A stretch of 64,000 nt of DNA from Moraxella catarrhalis (GCF_001632285.1 NZ_LWAH01000013.1:248001-312000), one strand, 5' to 3'; shown: positions 8,570 to 17,078, numbered from the stretch's first letter. The notes: generated from the sequence alone by a model not told the origin. Program-made: numbers and translations.

Positions 8570-9577
8570 ATGAATTTTAATGATATTTATAATCCAAACC
8601 AATCTTTGGCAATTGTATTGCGTGGTGCAAATAATGAAAAGATTGTAGATTCTTTTTATTATTTGTTGGATGTTTGCGATGAAATCTTAGATAAAGATTT
8701 CAAGAAAAATATAGCCAAAAATATAGAGTTTGCAGAATCTCACTCCATATTGGGAGATATCTTATTCCACTTTATTAATCACCTTGTTAAATCAATTACA
8801 AAAAATAATATTTATGAAATAAATGATGTGTTTATTTCTTTTAATAAATTTATCTCGTTTTATGATAGAGAAAAAATAATTTTCTCTGGTGTGGGAGATG
8901 TGGGCAACCTGTACTTAAATCAGTTTAATAAAATTAATGATGATGCTTATGAATTTTCCTGCAAACCAATTAATGTTAATTTAATTGATGAGTATAAGTT
9001 AAAAATTAATAATCTTATGAATTTTATTAAGGATATTGATTTTGAAACTTATATGGAAATTGACAATATAGTGGATGATATATATGTATTTGGTGTAGAC
9101 TTTAAAGATAGTCAAGAAATGGTTTATTCTGGAAGTGACTTTGATAAACTAGGCTGTATTTTTTTCAATGAAGAGATTTTTGTTGATAAAGATGATTTGT
9201 TTATCTTAGATAAGATTATACACGAATCTGCTCATCAAATATTGTTATCTGTAATGATACATGATGAAGTTGTGCTTAACTCAGATGATGAGCGTTATCC
9301 ATCACCCCTTAGAACTGGCTTAAGAACAATGAATGGTATATATCACGCAGCTTTTGTTTTGTATAGAATAGCACGATTTTTTAATCAAATTATCAAAAAA
9401 CAAAATACTCAATATTCTTACGATGATCTGATTTCTCATATCAATAAAAATAAGGAACAATTTTTAGCTTGCTATGATGTTATTTCCAAAAATGGAAAAT
9501 TAACGAATTTGGGAAGTGCCATAATTGAGAACTGTTACAAAGAATTAAAGGATATGCCTAATGAAATTAACAGATAA
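8570..9577 (+). CDS. HExxH-motif protein, likely aKG-HExxH-type peptide beta-hydroxylase
   Basis: 335 residues, AT-rich, no signal peptide. A HESAH motif lies at 218-222, followed by SPLRTGLRTMNGIYHAAF at 245-262, which gives a further His259. An HExxH followed by an SPxR...R...GxxHA(A/T)F block is the pattern I know from the HEXXH-motif peptide-modification family, now described as iron/2-oxoglutarate peptide hydroxylases. The metal ligands would be His218, His222 and His259. The ATG has AAGGA six bases upstream. Its end overlaps the next gene by 17 bp, suggesting coupled translation. The likely substrate is the 31-residue peptide. A metallopeptidase is the alternative, but the second motif argues against it. 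Confidence 0.7.
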   Translation: MNFNDIYNPNQSLAIVLRGANNEKIVDSFYYLLDVCDEILDKDFKKNIAKNIEFAESHSILGDILFHFINHLVKSITKNNIYEINDVFISFNKFISFYDREKIIFSGVGDVGNLYLNQFNKINDDAYEFSCKPINVNLIDEYKLKINNLMNFIKDIDFETYMEIDNIVDDIYVFGVDFKDSQEMVYSGSDFDKLGCIFFNEEIFVDKDDLFILDKIIHESAHQILLSVMIHDEVVLNSDDERYPSPLRTGLRTMNGIYHAAFVLYRIARFFNQIIKKQNTQYSYDDLISHINKNKEQFLACYDVISKNGKLTNLGSAIIENCYKELKDMPNEINR

Positions 9578-9962
9578 GTTATCCAAAGAAACCATCGAAT
9601 TGATGCAAAGATTTAATGACGATGCAGTAAGAAGGCTAAACGATGATTTATACCCAATAGCACCAGATTTAGTTGAAATGCTTATTGATTCAATTTATGG
9701 AAATATTTATCAAAGAGGTGTTTTGAGCATTAAAGAACGGCATATAGCAACATTATCAGCACTTATTGCTATGGGTAGTTCAGAAAGGCAATTGTCATTT
9801 CAGGGGCTAGCTGCTTATAAGCTTGGTATTACAAAAGAAGAAATTCAAGAAATATTGATACAAAACGCAATATTCAGTGGGTTTACAAGAGCAATGAATG
9901 CTGCTGTTGTGCTTGATGAAGTGTACAAGAAATATCTACAAGGAAAAGACAATGAAGCATAG
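9561..9962 (+). CDS. Carboxymuconolactone-decarboxylase-fold protein without cysteines
   Basis: 133 residues, all-helical. Residues about 55-120 (LSIKERHIATLSALIAMG, LGITKEEIQEILIQNAIFSGF) follow the CMD family pattern. It contains no Cys, so it lacks the CxxC of AhpD-type peroxidases, and the usual His of the PcaC helix is not evident. It starts inside the hydroxylase gene with AAGGAT upstream, and its end overlaps the exporter start by 11 bp. In this operon it may help peptide maturation or act on a small ligand; the true role is unknown. Confidence 0.72.
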   Translation: MKLTDKLSKETIELMQRFNDDAVRRLNDDLYPIAPDLVEMLIDSIYGNIYQRGVLSIKERHIATLSALIAMGSSERQLSFQGLAAYKLGITKEEIQEILIQNAIFSGFTRAMNAAVVLDEVYKKYLQGKDNEA

Positions 9963-11181
9963 GGATTTTTATGTTTATCAAGTTGCAGAAACAGTACTGA
10001 ATACAAGTATTAGAACCGTTGGTTTTTTGTTTGCTTGGTTAATGCTTACCGTATTTAAAAACCCCCAGCATTTGGGGGTTTTTATTGGAACTTCTTGGGC
10101 GTGTCAGGTGTTGGCATTGTTGTTGTTTTCTTGGGTGTGCAGTCAACCAAAATTTACCATTCATAGTAAAAAGATATTACTGTGTTTTTGTGTTATTTGC
10201 TTATTATCTTTTTTGCCATTATTATTTATTCATAATTATTTTATTTTTGGTATAATTTTTGTTATTAGTTCTATTTTTACCATTCTTTTAAATCCGTTAG
10301 GGACAAGCCTTACCAATGACTTGTATGGTGGTAACAATAAATCAAATGGTTTTAAGGTGCGTGGATTTGTCAATTCCATCAATACCATCTTGTCTCCCGC
10401 TATTTCTGGGTTTATTATTCATTATTTTGGTGCACATCAAATTATATGTGCTTGTATTATTTTATCTTTTATAAGTGGCATTTTGTTTTATGGTATAAAA
10501 AATATAAAATTGCAGGAAAACTTAGAAAAACAATCAAAAAATACCTTTAAAATATTACTTAAAAATCCCATTGAAAGATTGATGGTTTTGGTATCATTGC
10601 TGGCTAATTTTATCATCACCCCAATGATTGCTTATATCATTCCCTATAATATAGCAAATAAATTTAAATTACCTGCATTTTATATCGGTATTAGTGAGGG
10701 TTGTTTTGGTATTGGAATGATATTGGGTAGTGTTTACTTTCTAAAATTATTCAATAAAAAAATTGGCAGTCATAAAAGTGTGGTGTGTAGCATTGTATTG
10801 GTTGCGATTGGGATTTTATTGTCTTTGTTGGACGGATTTTATCTGTTTTGCATGGCATTAATAATGATGGGTGTTGGGGTGGTAATGTTTAATATTAACA
10901 GTACCCATATTCGCTGTACAGCAACCCCAAAGGATATTCGTGCCAGTTTTGAATTTATCTTTTTGGCGTGTTGTATTGTGTTTATTCCCATTGGTGTTTT
11001 TTTGACGACTTGGGTGTTAAATAATGGATTTTTGATTTATTTTTATGGTGTGATTGTTTGTTTTTTATTAATGTTGTCTGTTATGATTGATAAAAATTTA
11101 GATGTTGTTCATATCTATAAGGTAGATAATGATAAACTGGAGGGTTATTACAAAACTTACTACCCTAAAATTTATCAATAA
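9952..11181 (+). CDS. Major facilitator superfamily transporter, probable peptide exporter
   Basis: 409 residues from the ATG at 9952, chosen because AGGAAAAG lies just before it and because the longer frame from 9898 has no ribosome site and runs through the upstream gene. About 12 hydrophobic segments; the layout recalls macrolide-efflux-type MFS proteins. As last gene of the peptide operon it is the natural candidate for export and self-protection. Very AT-rich with many Phe, Ile and Asn codons, unlike the neighbours uraA and ileS. A terminator-like hairpin lies inside its 5' part at 10057-10083. Confidence 0.8.
   Translation: MKHRDFYVYQVAETVLNTSIRTVGFLFAWLMLTVFKNPQHLGVFIGTSWACQVLALLLFSWVCSQPKFTIHSKKILLCFCVICLLSFLPLLFIHNYFIFGIIFVISSIFTILLNPLGTSLTNDLYGGNNKSNGFKVRGFVNSINTILSPAISGFIIHYFGAHQIICACIILSFISGILFYGIKNIKLQENLEKQSKNTFKILLKNPIERLMVLVSLLANFIITPMIAYIIPYNIANKFKLPAFYIGISEGCFGIGMILGSVYFLKLFNKKIGSHKSVVCSIVLVAIGILLSLLDGFYLFCMALIMMGVGVVMFNINSTHIRCTATPKDIRASFEFIFLACCIVFIPIGVFLTTWVLNNGFLIYFYGVIVCFLLMLSVMIDKNLDVVHIYKVDNDKLEGYYKTYYPKIYQ
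10057..10083 (+). terminator. Intragenic terminator-like hairpin in the MFS gene
   Basis: AAAAACCCCC (10057-10066) and GGGGGTTTTT (10074-10083) form a perfect 10-bp stem with a 7-base loop inside codons 36-44. The T tract is part of the stem, so termination efficiency is uncertain. Confidence 0.5.
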
Positions 11182-11233
11182 TCATTTGGGTAGTTGAGGT
11201 AAATTTTGTCTTTATAAATGTTGTGAGCTAGGC

Positions 11234-11239
11234 TATAAT
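11234..11239 (+). promoter_or_regulatory. Candidate -10 box of the intact ileS
   Basis: TATAAT 33 bp before the ileS ATG, with only a weak -35 (TTTATA at 11211). The stretch AATTTTGTCT at 11202-11211 recurs at the former promoter (8121-8130), so the flank seems to be a second version of the same ileS upstream region. Confidence 0.45.
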
Positions 11240-11271
11240 AACCCATCTTCCTTTATTTTTACGAGCCAGTT

Positions 11272-14200
11272 ATGACCGACCAAATCACCGACTACAAGAA
11301 CACCCTAAATCTTGCCGATACCACTTTTGCCATGCGAGGAGACCTTGCTAAGCGTGAGCCACTTTGGTTGGAACAATGGGAAAAAGACGATGTTTATGGG
11401 CAAATTCGTCAGGCTCGCCAAGGCCGCAAAACCTATATTCTACATGACGGCCCCCCTTATGCTAATGGGCAAATTCACTTAGGCCATGTGGTTAATAAAG
11501 TCCTAAAAGATATTATCATCAAGTATAAAACCTTGGATGGTTATGACGCCCCTTATATCCCTGGTTGGGACTGCCATGGTCTGCCCATTGAGCAAAAAGT
11601 AGAGCAAAAAATTGGTAAAGTCGGACAAAAGGTCAATGCAACAAAGTTTCGTGAAGCGTGCCGAGAGTATGCCAAAAGTCAGGTGCAACTACAAATGGCA
11701 GATTTTAAACGCTTGGGTGTGCTTGGCGATTGGGACAATCCTTATTTGACCATGAATTACCAACAAGAAGCCAATATCGTGCGAGCATTGGGAAAGATTT
11801 ATGACAACGGTCATATCGTGCGTGGCATGAAACCTGTCAACTGGTGCTTAGATTGTGGTTCTGCCTTAGCTGAGGCGGAGGTTGAATACCAAGACAAAAC
11901 CTCAGATGCCATCTATGTTGGCTTTGATATTGTCAATCGTGAAAACCTACCCATCATCGCCAATATCAGTGGCACGCTTCAAGCCGTCATTTGGACAACA
12001 ACCCCATGGACACTGCCTGCCAACCAAGCAATCTCGGTACATGGCGATTTTGATTATGTCGTCATTAAGGGCAAAAAAACCCCCATCTTTGCACTGCCAA
12101 GCCAAATTGACAGTAAAAATTTTACCCTAAGAACCCTAACCAAAGCCGATAAGCAGGCACTACAAGCGTGTGCATCCGACCCTGCCATTTGGCAATTTAT
12201 GCCAACCAAACGACACCTGCCAGAGGTGTTTGAACCATTTTTTGAACAAGCAGTGAAAGATAAAGCCTATGCCATTATTGATAAGCGAACTGGCAATATC
12301 ATCGGCACAACCCGTTTTTGTCATGACAATGCCAAAGATGATACCATCGGTATTGGTTTTACCTTCATCACACCCGAATTTTGGGGCAAAGGGGTAAATG
12401 ATGAGATTAAACACACCTTATTAAACCACGCCTTTAAATACAGAAATGCCGTCTGTTTTCAGATACATGAAGGCAATGACCGCTCCAAAAAAGCGGTAGA
12501 AAAATTGGGGGCAGTTTATCAAAAAGATGTAGAAAATGACTTTGGTAAAATGTGGGTCTATACCATCACAAACCCAAGCACCATCAATCACACCACCCAT
12601 TTTATCGTAGCAAATGATTTGGTGGCGGATTTTAGCAAAAATGTGGCACTTGATGATGTTGAGACAATCACAACCATCAAAGGGGCGGATTTGACCGTCT
12701 TAAACGCCCAACACCCCCTTATCAGCGAACGCCAAGTACCCATCATCACAGGCGAGCATGTTACCGCTGACAGTGGTACAGGGTTGGTGCATACCGCTCC
12801 TGCTCATGGTGTGGACGACTATATTGTGGGCAACAAATACAATTTACCTGTTGAAAACCCCGTCAGTGATGCAGGCGTGTATTTGGACAATGCCAAGGTT
12901 TTTGTGGGTGAACACATCTACAAAGCGCAGCCTAAGATTATCGAGACTTTGGGGTCAAGCGGACACTTGCTTGACCACAAAAAAATCCGCCACAGTTATC
13001 CACACTGCTGGCGACACAAAACCCCCATTATTTTTCGTGCCACGCCCCAGTGGTTCATCAGCATGGAACAAAACGGACTTCGCCAAAAAGCCCTAAACGA
13101 TATTAAAAATATCACATGGACACCAGCATGGGGTCAAAACCGCATTGAAGCCATGATTGATGGTCGCCCTGACTGGTGTATCTCACGCCAACGCACATGG
13201 GGTGTGCCGATTACCTTTTTTATCCACAAAGAAACAGACCAATTGCACCCACGCACCTCCGAGCTTATTGAAAAAGCCGCCCAAATCATTGAAAAAGGCG
13301 GTATTGAAGCATGGTTTGATGCTGACATTAGCGACTTTTTGGGTGATGAGAGCGGTGAGTATTACAAAGTAACCGACACACTGGATGTGTGGTTTGATTC
13401 AGGTGCAACCAATTTTGCTGTCCTAAATCACCGCAAAGAGCTATCCAACCCTGCTGATTTATATTTAGAAGGCTCAGATCAGCATCGTGGCTGGTTTCAG
13501 TCATCGTTACTGGTCAGTGAATCTATTTATGGTCGCCCACCTTATAAACAAGTTTTAACGCATGGCTTTACTGTTGATGCCAAAGGCCATAAATTATCCA
13601 AATCCAAAGGCAATACCAAAGGTTTTGAACCATCAGATATTGCCAATAAAATGGGTGTGGATATTTTGCGTCTGTGGGTAGGTTCGTCAGATTATCGCTA
13701 CGAGATGGCTGTATCTAAAGAAGGCTTTGACCGTACAACCGATATGTATCGCCGCATTCGTAATACCATTCGCTTTTTACTTGCCAATACGGACGACTTT
13801 GACCCCAAAACCGATATGGTATCAACAGATAAACTCATCAGTTTGGATAAATATATCTTATATCGCACCAAACATATCCAACAAGAGATTATCCAAGCTT
13901 ATCATAGCATGGATTTTCATCAAGTTTGCCAAACGGTTATGGGATTTTGTTCCCAAGACTTGGGCGGGTTTTATCTTGATATTATCAAAGACCGCACTTA
14001 TACCACTAAGGCAGATGGTCTGCCACGGCGTTCAGCTCAAACGACTTTATATCACATTGCCCATGCTTTATTGCGTTGGATTGCCCCTGTTTTATCATTT
14101 ACTGCCCAAGAAGCTTGGCAGGTTTTAAAAGATACACAAGGCTATATTTTTACCGCTGAATGGTACCAGTTACCAGACTTTCAGATGAATGATATCAGTC

Positions 14201-14559
14201 ACGAAGATTGGGATAAAGTTGCCTTAATCAAAGATACGGTGAATAAGTCCATCGAGCAAGCACGCAGTAATAAAATTGTCAGCAGTAATCTGACCGCCAA
14301 AGTTACCATTACCGCTCCACAAGATATCACTGATATCTTAAATAAGTTTGGTGATGAACTACGCTTTGTATTCATCACCTCTGATGCAACCGTGAAATCT
14401 GGTGATACGCTGTCTACAACCATCACGCCTGCTGATGGCACAAAATGCGTCCGCTGCTGGCATGTTCGTACTGATGTTGGTACACACGCCGAGCATCCTG
14501 AGATTTGTGGTCGTTGTGTGCAGAATTTAGATGATGGGGAGATGCGTTTGTATGCCTAA
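11272..14559 (+). CDS. ileS: Isoleucyl-tRNA synthetase with an inserted GNAT domain
   Basis: 1095 residues against about 940 usual. IleRS charges tRNA-Ile. The catalytic HLGH lies at 69-72 and KLSKS at 774-778, and a C-terminal zinc finger (CVRCW and CGRC) is present. The editing site is intact: TTPWTLPAN at 243-251 and HTAPAHGVDDY at 507-517, where Asp516 matches the catalytic Asp342 of E. coli. Between about residues 286 and 433 lies a complete RimJ/RimL-like acetyltransferase: LRTLTKADKQAL, FWGKGVNDEIKHTLLNHAF (acetyl-CoA loop) and NDRSKKAVEKLGAVYQ. The frame is unbroken through it. The stop overlaps the lspA start. A remnant of another ileS start lies at 8177, so this allele was probably imported. 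Confidence 0.95.
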   Translation: MTDQITDYKNTLNLADTTFAMRGDLAKREPLWLEQWEKDDVYGQIRQARQGRKTYILHDGPPYANGQIHLGHVVNKVLKDIIIKYKTLDGYDAPYIPGWDCHGLPIEQKVEQKIGKVGQKVNATKFREACREYAKSQVQLQMADFKRLGVLGDWDNPYLTMNYQQEANIVRALGKIYDNGHIVRGMKPVNWCLDCGSALAEAEVEYQDKTSDAIYVGFDIVNRENLPIIANISGTLQAVIWTTTPWTLPANQAISVHGDFDYVVIKGKKTPIFALPSQIDSKNFTLRTLTKADKQALQACASDPAIWQFMPTKRHLPEVFEPFFEQAVKDKAYAIIDKRTGNIIGTTRFCHDNAKDDTIGIGFTFITPEFWGKGVNDEIKHTLLNHAFKYRNAVCFQIHEGNDRSKKAVEKLGAVYQKDVENDFGKMWVYTITNPSTINHTTHFIVANDLVADFSKNVALDDVETITTIKGADLTVLNAQHPLISERQVPIITGEHVTADSGTGLVHTAPAHGVDDYIVGNKYNLPVENPVSDAGVYLDNAKVFVGEHIYKAQPKIIETLGSSGHLLDHKKIRHSYPHCWRHKTPIIFRATPQWFISMEQNGLRQKALNDIKNITWTPAWGQNRIEAMIDGRPDWCISRQRTWGVPITFFIHKETDQLHPRTSELIEKAAQIIEKGGIEAWFDADISDFLGDESGEYYKVTDTLDVWFDSGATNFAVLNHRKELSNPADLYLEGSDQHRGWFQSSLLVSESIYGRPPYKQVLTHGFTVDAKGHKLSKSKGNTKGFEPSDIANKMGVDILRLWVGSSDYRYEMAVSKEGFDRTTDMYRRIRNTIRFLLANTDDFDPKTDMVSTDKLISLDKYILYRTKHIQQEIIQAYHSMDFHQVCQTVMGFCSQDLGGFYLDIIKDRTYTTKADGLPRRSAQTTLYHIAHALLRWIAPVLSFTAQEAWQVLKDTQGYIFTAEWYQLPDFQMNDISHEDWDKVALIKDTVNKSIEQARSNKIVSSNLTAKVTITAPQDITDILNKFGDELRFVFITSDATVKSGDTLSTTITPADGTKCVRCWHVRTDVGTHAEHPEICGRCVQNLDDGEMRLYA
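12127..12570 (+). other. GNAT acetyltransferase domain inside the IleRS CP1 domain
   Basis: Codons 286-433 encode a whole GNAT fold in frame. It interrupts the editing domain just after the Thr-rich segment, in what aligns with a loop between VIKGKK and THFIVANDLV (compare QIDGQAVILAKDLV in E. coli IleRS). The acetyl-CoA pocket signature (WGKGVN) and the Asn/Ser-Lys-Lys helix typical of the family are kept, so it looks active. Its substrate is unknown. Confidence 0.85.
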
Positions 14560-15064
14560 TCATTTGCTTTTAAATACCAAGCAGGTCATGGGCTATTATC
14601 TCATTGCTATTGTGGTCTTAGTCAGTGACCAGATGACCAAATTTTATTTTAAAAACACCTTTCAGCTTGGTGAGAGTGTTGAGGTCATTTCGCCCATCCT
14701 AAACTGGACTTTGGCGCATAATTATGGTGCAGCGTTTAGTTTTTTGGCAGATCAAAATGGCTGGCAAAAATGGTTTTTTGCTATTTTAGGTTTGATCGTC
14801 TCAGGCTTTATCATCATTTATCTAAAAAAAGCACCAAAAACCGCCAACATCCTAAACTTAGGCTTATCCTTGGTATTAGGTGGTGCTATTGGTAATGTCA
14901 TTGACCGTATTTTACATAATCATGTGGTGGATTTCATCCATGTGCATTATGCTGATGTGTGGCATTATCCGATTTTCAATATTGCAGATATTGGTATTTG
15001 TGTTGGGATGGCAATGATTATTTATGATATGCTATTTTTAGAAAAAAAACGGCGATCTGTTTAA
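14552..15064 (+). CDS. lspA: Lipoprotein signal peptidase LspA
   Basis: 170 residues from the ATG at 14552, which overlaps the ileS stop by 8 bases; GGGGAG lies 11 bases upstream. LspA is the inner-membrane aspartyl protease that cleaves prolipoproteins. Conserved boxes: VSDQMTKFY, NYGAAFSFL, GNVIDRI and FNIADIGI, the last two giving the catalytic Asp pair. Four membrane helices. ileS-lspA-fkpB is a conserved gene order in gammaproteobacteria. Confidence 0.95.
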   Translation: MPNHLLLNTKQVMGYYLIAIVVLVSDQMTKFYFKNTFQLGESVEVISPILNWTLAHNYGAAFSFLADQNGWQKWFFAILGLIVSGFIIIYLKKAPKTANILNLGLSLVLGGAIGNVIDRILHNHVVDFIHVHYADVWHYPIFNIADIGICVGMAMIIYDMLFLEKKRRSV

Positions 15065-15088
15065 ACCACCCATCAGCCACCGCTCATC

Positions 15089-15136
15089 AAAATGGTCAAA
15101 ACATTCAATCAAAATGAGCAGATTTTTGACCATTTT
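15089..15136 (+). terminator. Hairpin after lspA
   Basis: AAAATGGTCAAAA (15089-15101) and TTTTGACCATTTT (15124-15136), a perfect 13-bp stem with a 22-base loop. Confidence 0.6.
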
Positions 15137-15174
15137 GCCATAAGACTTGAAAGACCCAGCACCAATCAAATCGC

Positions 15175-15206
15175 AATTTTTCAAGTTTTAAATTTTTCAA
15201 GTTTTA
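15175..15206. repeat. Two tandem copies of a 16-bp unit
   Basis: AATTTTTCAAGTTTTA at 15175-15190 and again at 15191-15206, without mismatch, upstream of fkpB. Confidence 0.9.
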
Positions 15207-15293
15207 AGTACCTTTGCTGATTAACTGTGCTAAAATAACTACGAAAAACTGCCATCCATCCCAAAATCCAATTCACCAATTGAATACCATCTC

Positions 15294-15791
15294 ATGAATA
15301 CACCCATTTTACCCAGTGAAGAAGTTCGCATCACCCATAAAAGCACCGTCAGTTTACATTTTGAGGTCAGTTTGATGAACGGCGAGGTGATTGACTCAAC
15401 TTTTCATCGCCAAGAACCTGTCACACTTACCATCGGCGATGAAAGTTTATTGGCAGGATTTGAAAAAGTCTTAATCAACCTAAAAGCTGGTGATACACGC
15501 ACCGCCACCTTGTCAGCTGATGATGCCTTTGGACAATGGAATCCTGAAAATGTCCAAACTTTTACTCGGACACAATTTGCCCTATCTGAACCCAATCCTG
15601 TGGTTGGTATGATGATGGAATTTGCCGATAAAGGTCAAAATTCACTGGTTGGTGTCATAAGCTTGGTAACCGATGATGAGGTTTTGGTTGATTTTAATCA
15701 CCCTTTAGCAGGTCAAGATGTGTTATTTAAAGTGCAAATCTTTAAGGTTACCCCGCCCAATCAGGTTGGTTTTCAATTAAGGTCTAGTTAG
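15294..15791 (+). CDS. fkpB: FKBP-type peptidyl-prolyl isomerase (FkpB/SlpA-like)
   Basis: 165 residues with a single FKBP domain of the SlyD/SlpA class. VSLHFEVSLMNGEVIDSTF (about 19-37) starts the domain and LLAGFEKVLINLKAGDTRT followed by DDAFGQWNPENVQTF marks the insert-in-flap chaperone segment. The protein is cytoplasmic, with no signal peptide, and lacks the His-rich tail of SlyD. Its position after ileS-lspA supports the FkpB assignment. Confidence 0.88.
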   Translation: MNTPILPSEEVRITHKSTVSLHFEVSLMNGEVIDSTFHRQEPVTLTIGDESLLAGFEKVLINLKAGDTRTATLSADDAFGQWNPENVQTFTRTQFALSEPNPVVGMMMEFADKGQNSLVGVISLVTDDEVLVDFNHPLAGQDVLFKVQIFKVTPPNQVGFQLRSS

Positions 15792-15908
15792 GCGATGGTA
15801 TTTAGTTAAGTTATCATTATAAAATCAATGCTTAGCTAAATTCAGTCAATTAACTTCAGTTAATCAAGATTAAGTACATAAATACATTGAATAAATTAGG
15901 AAACCGTT

Positions 15909-17078
15909 GTGTCTGATTATGAACAAACAGCACCGTATCTTGATCCAAGTTCCGTTGGCATTGTCCAGCCACAGACACTTATTTTTGATGAGCCTTTAAC
16001 ATTAGAATGCCAGCAGATTTTGCCTGCTTTTGAGCTTGTCATTGAAACTTATGGTACGCTCAATACAGATAAATCTAATGCCATCTTAATTTGCCATGCC
16101 TTATCAGGCAGCCATCATGCTGCAGGTTATCATTCTGCTGATGATACCAAGGCTGGCTGGTGGGATAATCTTATTGGTAATGGTAAAGCGATTGATACCA
16201 GCAAATTTTTTGTAGTTTGTTTAAATAATATTGGCTCTTGCCACGGTTCAACAGGCCCTACCACCATCAATCCCAAAACAGGTAAAATCTATGGTGCAGA
16301 TTTTCCCTTGATTACTATCAAAGACTGGGTTAAAACCCAAGTCATGCTCTCTGATCGCCTAGAAATCAAAAAATGGCATGCAATTGTGGGTGGCTCAATG
16401 GGCGGCATGCAGGCACTGCAATGGTCGGTTGATTATCCTGATAGATTATCTCGCTGTGTGATTATCGCCAGTACGCCCAAATTATCCGCCCAAAATATTG
16501 CCTTTAATGAAGTTGCTCGCCAGTCAATCTTATCAGATCCTGAGTTTCATGATGGCTGGTATTTAGAGCATGGCACTTATCCACGGCGTGGTTTAATATT
16601 AGCTCGTATGGTTGGGCATATCACTTATATTACCGAAGATGCCATGAAAGCCAAATTTGGACGAGATTTAAAATCTGGTCGGTTTATGTATGGCTATGAT
16701 GTTGAGTTTCAGGTAGAAAGCTATTTACGCTATCAAGGTGAACGCTTCAGCCAAAACTTTGATGCCAATACTTATCTTTTAATGACCAAAGCATTAGATT
16801 ATTTTGATCCGACTCGTGACTATGCACCTGATGGTCTGTCTGATGAAGATGCCCTAAAGCTGACTTTGTCTCGCACACGCTGCCAATTTTTGGTAATATC
16901 TTTTACCACAGACTGGCGATTTAGCCCCGAACGCTCAGTTGAGTTGGTCGATGCTTTAATGGCTAATACCAAGCCAGTTAGCTTTGTAAATGTCGATGCC
17001 CCGCATGGTCATGATTCTTTTTTATTTGATATTCCTCGTTATCGTGATGCTCTCAAAGGTTTTTTACAGGCCAAATAA
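15909..17078 (+). CDS. metX: Homoserine O-acetyltransferase MetX
   Basis: 389 residues, alpha/beta-hydrolase fold; transfers an acyl group (acetyl, or succinyl in some proteobacteria) to homoserine as the first step of methionine synthesis. The nucleophile elbow is [12 protein letters not shown] (Ser at about 158) and the catalytic His lies in [10 protein letters not shown] near the end. [10 protein letters not shown] and [13 protein letters not shown] are typical oxyanion and substrate regions. It starts with GTG preceded by AGGAAA. metW follows 54 bp downstream. Confidence 0.95.
   Translation: MSDYEQTAPYLDPSSVGIVQPQTLIFDEPLTLECQQILPAFELVIETYGTLNTDKSNAILICHALSGSHHAAGYHSADDTKAGWWDNLIGNGKAIDTSKFFVVCLNNIGSCHGSTGPTTINPKTGKIYGADFPLITIKDWVKTQVMLSDRLEIKKWHAIVGGSMGGMQALQWSVDYPDRLSRCVIIASTPKLSAQNIAFNEVARQSILSDPEFHDGWYLEHGTYPRRGLILARMVGHITYITEDAMKAKFGRDLKSGRFMYGYDVEFQVESYLRYQGERFSQNFDANTYLLMTKALDYFDPTRDYAPDGLSDEDALKLTLSRTRCQFLVISFTTDWRFSPERSVELVDALMANTKPVSFVNVDAPHGHDSFLFDIPRYRDALKGFLQAK

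Noticed and set aside
9898-9951. Longer N-terminus for the MFS gene
   Set aside because: No ribosome site before 9898, and the extra part overlaps the CMD gene fully; AGGAAAAG favours 9952.
9561-9962. AhpD-like alkylhydroperoxidase
   Set aside because: The protein contains no cysteine, so the CxxC active site is missing.
8225-11271. Transposon or integrative element
   Set aside because: No transposase, integrase or terminal inverted repeats were found; the repeated ileS bases fit recombination better.
11182-11271. T-box riboswitch before ileS
   Set aside because: The 90-bp gap is too short and has no T-box sequence or specifier-type stem.
12127-12570. GNAT domain as a separate gene or a frameshift artefact
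   Set aside because: The reading frame is continuous from the IleRS start to its stop, with normal IleRS sequence on both sides.
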